From Altererythrobacter epoxidivorans (GTDB lineage Bacteria; Pseudomonadota; Alphaproteobacteria; Sphingomonadales; Sphingomonadaceae): a stretch of DNA of 64,000 bases. Positions within the stretch are counted from its first letter, which is position 1. Each line of letters opens with the position of its first letter. This document shows positions 16,656 to 23,953 of this stretch, in pieces. The position numbers and the translations under genes were made by a program. The notes beneath the pieces were generated by a model. That model saw only the letters and a program-made list of their open reading frames with translations. It ran no database searches and had not been told where the DNA came from. The stretch lies in NCBI RefSeq assembly GCF_001281485.1, contig NZ_CP012669.1:1240001-1304000 (forward strand), read 5' to 3'.

Positions 16656-18178
16656 TTGGAGAGTTCCTGCATCAGCGCGGTTCGATCGACCTTGCCGTTA
16701 GGGTTCAGCGGCATGGCCTCGCGCCAGTGTATCTGTTTCGGCTGCATGAAGTTCGGCAATTCGCGCGACAGGTTGCGCGCAAGGTCATCCTTCTTGTCCT
16801 GCGCCTCAGCAGACGGGCGAACGACAAGATGCACGGCCTGACCCAGACGGTCATCGGCGATCCCGAGCGCGACAGCTTCTGCGACGAGCCCGGTCGCAAG
16901 GGCAGCTTCTTCGACTTCTGAAGGGCTGATCCTGTTGCCCGCGCTCTTGATCATCGCGTCGCGGCGTCCGACGAAATAGAGCAGCCCGTCCTCGTCGCGC
17001 TTGACCCTGTCGCCGGACCAGACAGCCATCCCGCCATATCTGCTTGCATGCGGTGCAGGCTTGAACCTTTCGGCGGTCCGTTCCGGATCCTGCCAGTAAC
17101 CATGAGCCACCAGCGGTCCGCAGTGAACCAGTTCACCCTCCTCGTTCGGATCGGCAACTTCACCGTCATCCCCGATTACGAGAATTTCTGCGAAAGGTAT
17201 CGCCTTACCCATTGATGTAGGGTGGGTTTTCACAAGATCAGGATCGAGGAATGTCGACCGGAACGCTTCCGTAAGGCCATACATGGGAAACAGCCGCGCA
17301 TCGGGAAAATCTTCGATCAGCGCATTGACCAGATCCACCGTCAGCGCGCCTCCGCTATTCGTCAGACGCCGCATGATCTGGCTCGCTTCCGGACTCCAGT
17401 CGAGCTCCGTCAACTGGACCCATAGCGGCGGTACCGCAGCCAGCGTGGTGATGCCGTGTTTGGCACATGCCTTCTCGACATCCTTGGGAAACAGATAATC
17501 GAGCGGCACGACCGATCCGCCTGCGTACCAGGTCGAAAACAGCTGGTTCTGGCCGTAGTCGAACGACAGCGGCAGGACCGCCAATGTCACATCGTCAGAC
17601 TGCATCTCGAGATAGCTTGCGACACTGACCGCGCCGAGCCAGAGATTGGTATGGCTCAGCATCACGCCCTTGGGCCGCCCGGTAGAACCGCTGGTGTAGA
17701 GGATGGCCGCGAGACTTTCCGGATCCGCCTCTGACGGACCAAGCATATCCGCATGCGCCGCGAATGCTGCCAGCGCCTCGCCTTCTTCAACCGCCACGCA
17801 ACCCGGCGGAATGTCTGTATCCTCGAGCGAATTCAGCCGCGCCTTCGTCGCGATCAGCATCATTGCACCGCTGTCCGCCAGGATATGCGCGACTTGGATA
17901 TGCTTGAGCAGAGGGTTGATCGGCACATGGACCAGGCCCGCACGCGCAGCGGCCAGCGGCATCAGGCAGGTCAGCTCACCCTTTGCCGCCCAGGTCGCGA
18001 CCCGTGCACCCTTTTCAGGGACATGCGCTTCAAGCCACGACGCCATGCGTGCAACACGGTGTCTTAACTCTTCATGGTTAAATGCGGCGTCACGCAGGAC
18101 CAGCGCCTGATCGGCATCAGCACCGCACTCGGCGATGTGATCAATGGGTTTGGGCGTGGAATCGAGCGAGGCAGGCAT
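16652..18178 (-). CDS. XrtA-associated AMP-forming acyl-CoA/acyl-ACP ligase
   Basis: A 508-residue member of the ANL adenylating superfamily. The ATP-binding P-loop LYTSGSTGRPKG is near residue 175. Further core motifs are MYGLTE (A5) and the hinge and catalytic segment ending near GKVDRTAL, whose lysine is the usual catalytic one. It activates a carboxylic acid as adenylate for transfer to CoA or to a carrier protein; the small ACP encoded 1 kb away is the natural candidate. ATG 18178 was chosen because the family fold begins soon after; the open frame extends to 18223. The gene is divergent from the FemAB/GNAT gene with only 24 bases between starts. Confidence 0.86.
   Translation of the reverse strand: MPASLDSTPKPIDHIAECGADADQALVLRDAAFNHEELRHRVARMASWLEAHVPEKGARVATWAAKGELTCLMPLAAARAGLVHVPINPLLKHIQVAHILADSGAMMLIATKARLNSLEDTDIPPGCVAVEEGEALAAFAAHADMLGPSEADPESLAAILYTSGSTGRPKGVMLSHTNLWLGAVSVASYLEMQSDDVTLAVLPLSFDYGQNQLFSTWYAGGSVVPLDYLFPKDVEKACAKHGITTLAAVPPLWVQLTELDWSPEASQIMRRLTNSGGALTVDLVNALIEDFPDARLFPMYGLTEAFRSTFLDPDLVKTHPTSMGKAIPFAEILVIGDDGEVADPNEEGELVHCGPLVAHGYWQDPERTAERFKPAPHASRYGGMAVWSGDRVKRDEDGLLYFVGRRDAMIKSAGNRISPSEVEEAALATGLVAEAVALGIADDRLGQAVHLVVRPSAEAQDKKDDLARNLSRELPNFMQPKQIHWREAMPLNPNGKVDRTALMQELSK
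18064..18081 (-). promoter_or_regulatory. CtrA-like half site TTAACCAT inside the ligase gene
   Basis: The minus strand reads TTAACCATGAAGAGTTAA: an exact TTAACCAT half-site followed by a second TTAA at non-canonical spacing of ten. It sits about 120 bases upstream of the FemAB/GNAT start on the plus strand and within the first codons of the ligase, where a promoter for the plus-strand unit would have to be. Weak evidence. Confidence 0.2.
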
Positions 18179-18202
18179 CAATATGTCCGGAAGGAAGAGC
18201 GT

Positions 18203-19189
18203 GTGACAGCGATCAGTTACCACAAGACGGTTAACGTCTTGCGTGACCTGTGTCAGCCGGCTCCGTCACCTTTTGAACGTTCCGAGTGGTTTGCACTGCT
18301 CGAGGATGCGGGAATGATGCCGCTCGTCGCCCTCGCCTCTGACGGCGACGAACATGCGGCGCTCGCCCTTACCGAGTGCGACGGCCGTATCGAACCGCTC
18401 CGCAGCTGGTACAGCTTCACCTGGCGGCAGTTGGCACCGGGCGGTCCGCGCGGACAGGAAATGCTGGTCGATATCGCCCGCCAGCTTCGCGAGCGCGCAC
18501 ATCGCGTCACGCTCTGGCCCGTTCCGGACGAGGATGGCTCAGCCAGCCGGCTCGAGGCAGCCTTCGCAAAGGCCGGGTGGAGCGTGCTATGCGAACAATG
18601 CGATCACAACCATGTCCTCGAAGTGGGTGATCGTAGCTTTGCCGACTACTGGTCCCAGCGACCGGGACGAATGCGCACGACGCTGAAACGCAAGGCCAAG
18701 AAGGTCGATGTTGAGGTCCTCACGCAGTTCGATGAGGCGGGATGGGCTGCATACGAGCGGATCTATGCCGATAGCTGGAAGCCCGAAGAAGGCGACCCGG
18801 CCATGCTGCGGCGCTTCGCAAAGGAAGAGGGAATGGCAGGCCGACTGCGCCTTGGCATAGCCCGTCACGAGGGAAATCCCGTTGCGGCGCAATTCTGGAC
18901 CGTCGAAAACGGCACTGCCTACATCCACAAGCTCGCCCATCTCGAAGACATGAAGCATTTGTCCGCCGGGACGACCTTGAGCGCAGCCCTGTTCGAGCAT
19001 GCGATAGATGTCGACCATGCAAAGTTGATCGACTTCGGGACCGGCAATGACGCCTACAAGGCAGACTGGATGGAGCAGGTCCGCCCGCGCTATCGCATCG
19101 ACTGCCTCGACCTACGCCAACCGGCGGCCTGGCCGGCTCTGGCCAAGCGAAAACTGCGACAGCTTGCGAACCACGGCGGCCAAGGCTAA
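18203..19189 (+). CDS. FemAB/GNAT-like acyltransferase in the XrtA locus
   Basis: A 328-residue protein with the GNAT-like fold of the FemAB/BioF2 acetyltransferase group, different from the FemAB gene at 7298-8362. Recognisable parts are PSPFERSEWFALL near the N-terminus, RPGRMRTTLKRKAKKVD in the middle, and AAQFWTVENGTAYIHKLAH then IDFGTGNDAYKADWM near the C-terminus. Start GTG 18203 follows AAGGAAG (18191-18197) at good spacing; the frame is open upstream to an ATG at 18074 that would overlap the divergent ligase. It likely transfers the group activated by the ligase and carried on the ACP. Substrate unknown. Confidence 0.78.
   Translation: MTAISYHKTVNVLRDLCQPAPSPFERSEWFALLEDAGMMPLVALASDGDEHAALALTECDGRIEPLRSWYSFTWRQLAPGGPRGQEMLVDIARQLRERAHRVTLWPVPDEDGSASRLEAAFAKAGWSVLCEQCDHNHVLEVGDRSFADYWSQRPGRMRTTLKRKAKKVDVEVLTQFDEAGWAAYERIYADSWKPEEGDPAMLRRFAKEEGMAGRLRLGIARHEGNPVAAQFWTVENGTAYIHKLAHLEDMKHLSAGTTLSAALFEHAIDVDHAKLIDFGTGNDAYKADWMEQVRPRYRIDCLDLRQPAAWPALAKRKLRQLANHGGQG
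18223..18241. promoter_or_regulatory. Perfect 7-base inverted repeat at the start of the divergent unit
   Basis: CAAGACG-GTTAA-CGTCTTG is a perfect palindrome of 7-base arms around a 5-base centre, inside the first codons of the FemAB/GNAT gene and upstream of the ligase start on the minus strand. Because the two divergent starts are only 24 bases apart, an operator serving the ligase promoter would be expected here. No regulator has been identified. Confidence 0.35.
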
Positions 19190-19223
19190 GGCCAGCCACC
19201 GTTTTACGGCAGCGGACAGGGAT

Positions 19224-19541
19224 ATGACGGGCCAACCCGAAGTCAGTGAAAGCAGCGGCCAGCAAGGACTGCCGCCAAGTCGCGCGGAAATCGACCGCCG
19301 CTTGAAGTCGATCCTGTGCGACATACTGGGACTCGACCCCGACGACGTCGCCGGTTTCGATCAGGACACCGGCTTGTTCGGCCATCTGCCCGAACTCGAT
19401 TCCATGGCAGTCGCAGGCTTGCTGACCGAAATGGAAGATCGGCTCGACATCATGATCGACGATGATGACGTCGATGGTGAAATGCTGGAGACATACGGCG
19501 GCCTTCTCGCCTTTGCCGAAGCCAAGATGGTCGAAGGCTGA
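19224..19541 (+). CDS. Acyl carrier protein of the XrtA locus
   Basis: A 105-residue acidic protein with the four-helix ACP pattern. The phosphopantetheine attachment serine is S60 in ELDSMAV, the usual DSx motif. Helix II (MAVAGLLTEMEDRL) and the following IDDDDV segment are typical. ATG 19224 follows GGACAGGGAT; about the first 22 residues are a serine/glutamine-rich leader. It is longer than housekeeping AcpP (about 78 residues) and is not near fab genes, so it is a dedicated carrier, probably charged by the ligase at 16652-18178 and used by a transferase of the locus. It lies between the FemAB/GNAT and hydrolase genes. Confidence 0.88.
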   Translation: MTGQPEVSESSGQQGLPPSRAEIDRRLKSILCDILGLDPDDVAGFDQDTGLFGHLPELDSMAVAGLLTEMEDRLDIMIDDDDVDGEMLETYGGLLAFAEAKMVEG

Positions 19542-19550
19542 GCCCCAGCG

Positions 19551-20243
19551 GTGATTTCAACCTGGAACTGCCCCACCATCGCTGGCGAAACCAGCGAGGA
19601 ACTTGTCGTGCAATTCGACAAGAGCAGAGCGCATCGCCTGCTGGTCATCCCCGCACTGTTCGATGAAGCGAACAAGCTGAGGCGCACGACGGTAGAGATC
19701 ATGCGGCGCCTGGACCTGTCCGGCATCGACAGTTTCCTGCCGGATCTACCGGGTACGAACGAAAGCTGCGAGCCGCTCGACCAGCAGACGCTTTCGGGCT
19801 GGAAGGCCGCCATCGCGGCGGCAGCGGAAGCATTGCGCGCTACACATGTGCTTGCGGTCCGTTCTGGTGCCCTTCTGTCACCTTCAGCCCTTCCAGGATG
19901 GCAGTATGCCCCGCTCTCGGGTCCGAAACTTCTACGCTCGATGATGCGCGCTCGATCGATCGCAGCCAAAGAGGCGGGCCGCGACGAAACCATGGCGCAG
20001 ATGCAGGAACTTGGCCGTTCACAGGGCATCGAGCTTGGCGGATGGCAGATGGGCCCAAGGCTATTTGCCGATCTGGAAGTGGCGGAAATTCAGCAGGTTT
20101 CCGGTCAAGACGTGATCTCCCAATCCAACATCGGTGGAGCGGGGCTGTGGCTGCGCGCAGAGCCTGATGAGGACCCCGAGCAGGCAGATGCTCTTGCGGC
20201 AATCATTGCCGTTGCCCTGCTTGGCGATGGAGAGTCGCAGTGA
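19551..20243 (+). CDS. XrtA-associated hydrolase-2-like protein (degenerate alpha/beta hydrolase)
   Basis: A 230-residue protein starting at GTG 19551, ten bases after the ACP stop. Its position and opening (RLLVIPALFDEANKLRRT, then SFLPDLPGTNES) match the 'hydrolase 2, exosortase A-associated' alpha/beta-hydrolase type. The nucleophile elbow reads VLAVRSGALL, so the usual G-x-S-x-G lacks its first glycine, and I see no convincing catalytic histidine near the C-terminus. It may therefore be non-catalytic or act as a partner of the next gene product. Its stop overlaps the next start (GTGA), so the two are translationally coupled. Confidence 0.7.
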   Translation: MISTWNCPTIAGETSEELVVQFDKSRAHRLLVIPALFDEANKLRRTTVEIMRRLDLSGIDSFLPDLPGTNESCEPLDQQTLSGWKAAIAAAAEALRATHVLAVRSGALLSPSALPGWQYAPLSGPKLLRSMMRARSIAAKEAGRDETMAQMQELGRSQGIELGGWQMGPRLFADLEVAEIQQVSGQDVISQSNIGGAGLWLRAEPDEDPEQADALAAIIAVALLGDGESQ

Positions 20244-21022
20244 ACCGTCTCCAGCTGAATTTCGAATGCAAGGACCACCGCCTTGCCGGCACGATCGACA
20301 CCGCCCTGGGCAAGACCGGACTTCTGATCGTAACCGGTGGGAATGAAGTACGAGCGGGGGCATATTCGGGCCAAGCATCACTCGCTCGTGATATTGCTGA
20401 GGCGGGATTTCCGGTTTTCCGGTTCGACCGTCGCGGAGTCGGTGATAGCGAGGGTGAGAATCGGGGTTTTCGTAAATCCAAGAAAGACTTGCGGGCGGCA
20501 CTTGAAGCATTTCGTGCAATCTCTCCTCAGCTCGAAAGAGTGGTTGGTTTCGGCAATTGCGATGCAGCTTCGGCTCTGATGCTGGCAAGAGGCGCAGGAT
20601 GCGACAGTCTCGTACTCTCCAACCCCTGGACAATCGAAGGCGGCGACGGGAATGCCGCCCCTCCTCCGGACGCCATCCGGGCGCGCTATCTCGAGAAATT
20701 GAAGAACCCCGCAGAGGTCCTGCGCCTTGTCAAAGGCGGCGTCGACCTGCGCAAGCTTGGGCGTGGCCTTATCCATGCCACCAAGTCCAATTCTCCGCAG
20801 AGCACGCTCGCACACGAAATGGCTGACGGCATCGCCGAATTTGAAGGCAGGGTCACTTTCCTGCTGGCAACAGCTGACCGGACGGCACAGGTATTCGAGA
20901 GTAATTGGGACCGAACCGACCCTCGGATTCGCAGGTGCGAGGGTGCAGGCCACTCCTACGTCGAGCCACACGCAAGAGTCTGGCTAAGGGACCAAATCCT
21001 GGATGCCCTGCGCGCCGTCTAG
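20240..21022 (+). CDS. XrtA-associated hydrolase 1 (alpha/beta fold, Cys nucleophile elbow)
   Basis: A 260-residue alpha/beta hydrolase. The oxyanion region is LIVTGGNEVRAGAYSGQ, the DRRGVGDSEG turn is conserved, and the nucleophile elbow is GFGNCDAASA, with cysteine (about residue 112) where serine is normal. An aspartate (ATADRT) and a histidine (GAGHSYVEP) could complete the triad. Cysteine here appears typical of the exosortase-associated group. It might release or transfer the acyl group of the ACP or process the polymer. GTG start overlaps the upstream stop. The gene ends four bases inside the convergent methyltransferase gene, with no terminator space. Confidence 0.82.
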   Translation: MNRLQLNFECKDHRLAGTIDTALGKTGLLIVTGGNEVRAGAYSGQASLARDIAEAGFPVFRFDRRGVGDSEGENRGFRKSKKDLRAALEAFRAISPQLERVVGFGNCDAASALMLARGAGCDSLVLSNPWTIEGGDGNAAPPPDAIRARYLEKLKNPAEVLRLVKGGVDLRKLGRGLIHATKSNSPQSTLAHEMADGIAEFEGRVTFLLATADRTAQVFESNWDRTDPRIRRCEGAGHSYVEPHARVWLRDQILDALRAV

Positions 21023-22215
21023 CGCGTGAAATAGCTCGTCAATTCGACATGCGTCGACCATCGGAATTGTCCGACCGGCCTTAGCTTTTCCAGTCTGAAG
21101 CCTGCTTCAACCAGCTTCCTGGCATCTTTCGCCCAGCTGGAAGGATTACAGCTGACATAAATGACGCGACTGACATTGCTTGCGGCGATCTGGCCGACCT
21201 GCTCCTTCGCCCCTGCCCGTGGAGGATCGAGCAGAACACAATCGAAACGTCCGACTTCATTGGACATGAGCGGATTACGGAACAAGTCACGGTGCATTGC
21301 ATGGACCGGCCTGCCAGAGACCCCGGCGGCGGTCTTGCAGGCAAGATGTTGTTCCCTCGCCGCCTCGACGGCCAGCACCTTCGCCTTTTTTGACAAAGCG
21401 AAGGAAAACGTGCCCAAGCCTGAGAACAGGTCGGCAATCGTAGAAGCTCCTTGCGACCACGCCAGCGCGTCGGCGACCATGACATTTTCGGCGTCACGCG
21501 TTGCCTGCAAGAAGGACCCGACCGGGATCGGTGTAGCAACGCCGGAAAGAGTGACAGTCGCGGGCTCAGGCTCCCACATCGTCTCGGCACCGTATCCCTG
21601 ATCGGCCGATAGCCGCGCAAAACCGGCGGATTGGGCAAGCTCCACGGCAGCTTCGGTTGCAGCCAGACCCTCGAGCGTCAGGTTCCTGATGCTGCAGTCG
21701 ATGCCCTGATCGACCAGCGTAAGCTCGATATCGAGGTTCCCCTTCCCGGCATGCCTCGCAACAAAGCCGCGCAGAGGCTCGATTGCGGCAAAGATTTCGG
21801 GCGCTACGACATGGCACTCGGTCAGGTCGACGATCCGGTGCGAGCCGGCCTCGCGGAACCCGATAACAGCGCCATTGTGGACGCGCATGGCGTGCATTGT
21901 GGCACGGCGCCTGCTTCTGGGCGGCGATAGATGGGTCGGCAACAGTTCGCCGACCTCGATAGCTTGGCCTGCTGCGGCATTGACCACGCGGTCCGTCACG
22001 AAACCGGCCAATGAAATTTCGTCGAGATGCTGGAGCTGGCATCCTCCACATGTTCCGAAATGACGACAGAGCGGCACGACGTGATGAGGGCCCTGCACGA
22101 TCGTCCCGTCGGCTTTCACCATGTCGCCCGGAGCGGTTCGGGCAAAATGCCTGCCGTCAGCCGCGACGCCATCGCCCTTCGCAGCGATCCGGATAATTTC
22201 TTGATCTTCGGTCAT
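21019..22215 (-). CDS. TrmA/RumA-type RNA (uracil-5-)-methyltransferase
   Basis: A 398-residue class I SAM-dependent RNA methyltransferase. An iron-sulphur cluster motif is visible with C50, C56 and C59 (CRHFGTCGGCQLQH), the hallmark of RlmD/RlmCD-type enzymes. The SAM site is DLFSGLGTFSFAL, and the catalytic C-terminal motif is YVSCNPSSWAKD, whose cysteine attacks uracil C6. An N-terminal TRAM-like domain is short. The target is likely a 23S rRNA uridine; RlmD versus RlmC cannot be told apart by eye. It heads a minus-strand string without its own visible terminator and converges on the XrtA unit. Confidence 0.88.
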   Translation of the reverse strand: MTEDQEIIRIAAKGDGVAADGRHFARTAPGDMVKADGTIVQGPHHVVPLCRHFGTCGGCQLQHLDEISLAGFVTDRVVNAAAGQAIEVGELLPTHLSPPRSRRRATMHAMRVHNGAVIGFREAGSHRIVDLTECHVVAPEIFAAIEPLRGFVARHAGKGNLDIELTLVDQGIDCSIRNLTLEGLAATEAAVELAQSAGFARLSADQGYGAETMWEPEPATVTLSGVATPIPVGSFLQATRDAENVMVADALAWSQGASTIADLFSGLGTFSFALSKKAKVLAVEAAREQHLACKTAAGVSGRPVHAMHRDLFRNPLMSNEVGRFDCVLLDPPRAGAKEQVGQIAASNVSRVIYVSCNPSSWAKDARKLVEAGFRLEKLRPVGQFRWSTHVELTSYFTR

Positions 22216-22225
22216 CAGCCCTGCC

Positions 22226-23617
22226 TTACAAGGCGGCGGCCATAGCGTCCGCTACTTTGTGTGCAAGGTCATCAGCAATAAAAGCGGGGCCGGCAAGGCG
22301 TGCGGCCTCGCCGTGCAGCCAGACAGCCTCGCATGCAGCCTCGAACGCCGGAATGCCTGTCGCCATCCTGCTGACGGCGATACCAGCCAATATGTCGCCA
22401 GTTCCGGCTGTCGAGAGCCAGGTCGGTGCCGGTTTAGCGAGAGCCAGAGTCCCATCAGGCGCGGCGACAACCGTGTCCGGACCCTTTGCGACGACCACCA
22501 TTCCGCTCGCCTTCGCTAGGCCCAGCGCTTTGCCCGCACGATCGGCGGCCAGAACAGCAAAATTCCTGCAAAGCGCCTCAAGCTCACCGTCATGCGGCGT
22601 CGCCAAGTAAGAGCAATCGCGTTGCAGCTGTGACGGATCGAGCAAGTGCAAGGCGTCCGCATCGAGGACCGCGGACTTTTTCGATGCCAGCACACTCGCC
22701 AATTTAGAACGTGCTTCGTCGTCGCGGCCAAGTCCGGGGCCGATAAGCACCGCCCTCACCCGCCTGTGTGCCAACGCTTCGTCTAGATCGCCGGTTTCGA
22801 GCACCAATCCGGCCGGAGCCGATGGGTGCGAATGATCGGAAACGAGTTTGACGTAGCCCGCCCCCGCCCGCATCGCCGCCTTGGACGAAAGCAAGGCAGC
22901 ACCCGCCATTTTGCCGGCAATTACCGCGCATAAGCCCCTCGTGTACTTGTGCGCGTCGCTTGCAGGGGGGCCGATATTCGGCTTCCCAATCAGCCTTGCT
23001 GCACTCTCGCAATGGCCGATGCCGATCGGAACGAGCCGCAATTCCCCCATTCTGAAACGTGCTGGCAGCCGCCAATGCGCATATTTCCATGCGCCGAGCG
23101 CGAGTGTGAGGTCATAGGCGGGCAGGTTCTCATTGAGGATCTTGCCGCCATCGCTTTCGATCCCCGATGGCAAGTCGATAGCGATCAGTTGCTCGTGACG
23201 TTTCCCTAGGTCGCGGAGAGCCAAGGCATGCTCTGGCTCCAGGGGGCGCGTCAGGCCGGATCCGAAAAGGCAATCGACCAGCACTCCGCCCTTCGCCTTA
23301 CCTCCATCGGAGACGACCGGACCGCCAAATCGGGAACGTGCAGACTTCGCAGCATCCGTTTTGGGAGCCATCGGGGCGACCACGGTCACTTCCGCTCCGC
23401 GGCGGCGAAGGTTTTCAGCGATCACATAGCCATCGCCGCCATTGTTGCCCGGCCCGCATAGTACTGTAACACGGCGCCGCGATGCGAGCCGCCAGACCCA
23501 TTCGGCCGCACCATCGCCTGCGAGTTTCATCAGCCGATCGACGCTCGAGCCGCGATCGATCAAGTCCTGTTCGGCTGCCCTCATCTGGGCGACGGTCAGG
23601 ACCTGCGATTCAACCAT
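22226..23617 (-). CDS. nnr: Bifunctional NAD(P)H-hydrate epimerase / ADP-dependent dehydratase
   Basis: A 463-residue fusion of the YjeF N-terminal epimerase and the ribokinase-like dehydratase that repairs damaged NADHX/NADPHX. The epimerase domain (about 1-200) has CGPGNNGGDGYV. The dehydratase domain (about 215-463) has GPGLGRDDEA, ATPHDGELEAL and the ATP/ADP-site AGTGDILAGI. Order and length match bacterial Nnr. ATG 23617 overlaps the stop of the upstream lipoprotein gene (TAATG). The enzyme is cytoplasmic; the call is secure. Confidence 0.94.
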   Translation of the reverse strand: MVESQVLTVAQMRAAEQDLIDRGSSVDRLMKLAGDGAAEWVWRLASRRRVTVLCGPGNNGGDGYVIAENLRRRGAEVTVVAPMAPKTDAAKSARSRFGGPVVSDGGKAKGGVLVDCLFGSGLTRPLEPEHALALRDLGKRHEQLIAIDLPSGIESDGGKILNENLPAYDLTLALGAWKYAHWRLPARFRMGELRLVPIGIGHCESAARLIGKPNIGPPASDAHKYTRGLCAVIAGKMAGAALLSSKAAMRAGAGYVKLVSDHSHPSAPAGLVLETGDLDEALAHRRVRAVLIGPGLGRDDEARSKLASVLASKKSAVLDADALHLLDPSQLQRDCSYLATPHDGELEALCRNFAVLAADRAGKALGLAKASGMVVVAKGPDTVVAAPDGTLALAKPAPTWLSTAGTGDILAGIAVSRMATGIPAFEAACEAVWLHGEAARLAGPAFIADDLAHKVADAMAAAL

Positions 23618-23952
23618 TATTGGGCTGGCGTGGTCGGGAAGAGATAGCGATCTTCCCCAACTGTCACTTCCAGATTGTTGCCCATCATGCCCTGAATGAC
23701 CTGTTCGGCTCCATCAGTGCTGGCAACGCCTGCGCCGCCCGGCAGCATGCTGAACCTGCGGAACCCTCCATCCGGGTGATAGACCACGACCTCTCGCCCG
23801 CCTTCGCGCTCCTGGTAGGTGCAGGACGGCGCAAATTCTGCTCCTGCGCCGATTGCGCACTGGATCACCTCGCCTTGCGGTGCTTCGCTTTCGGAAGAGC
23901 ATGCCGCCAACAAACAGGAAACTGCGGCTGCGAGGGTGATCTGTGCTTTCAT
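23617..23952 (-). CDS. Small hypothetical lipoprotein
   Basis: A 111-residue protein with a lipoprotein signal peptide (lipobox LLAAC, C18). The mature part is short and polar with segments IQCAIGAGAEFAPSC, VVVYHPDGGFRRF and VTVGEDRYLFP that read as beta-strands, plus two cysteines that could pair in the periplasm. I do not recognise a functional family beyond small sphingomonad lipoproteins. It lies one base after ilvD's stop region and overlaps nnr, so it belongs to the same transcript. Confidence 0.75.
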   Translation of the reverse strand: MKAQITLAAAVSCLLAACSSESEAPQGEVIQCAIGAGAEFAPSCTYQEREGGREVVVYHPDGGFRRFSMLPGGAGVASTDGAEQVIQGMMGNNLEVTVGEDRYLFPTTPAQ

Positions 23953-23953
23953 A

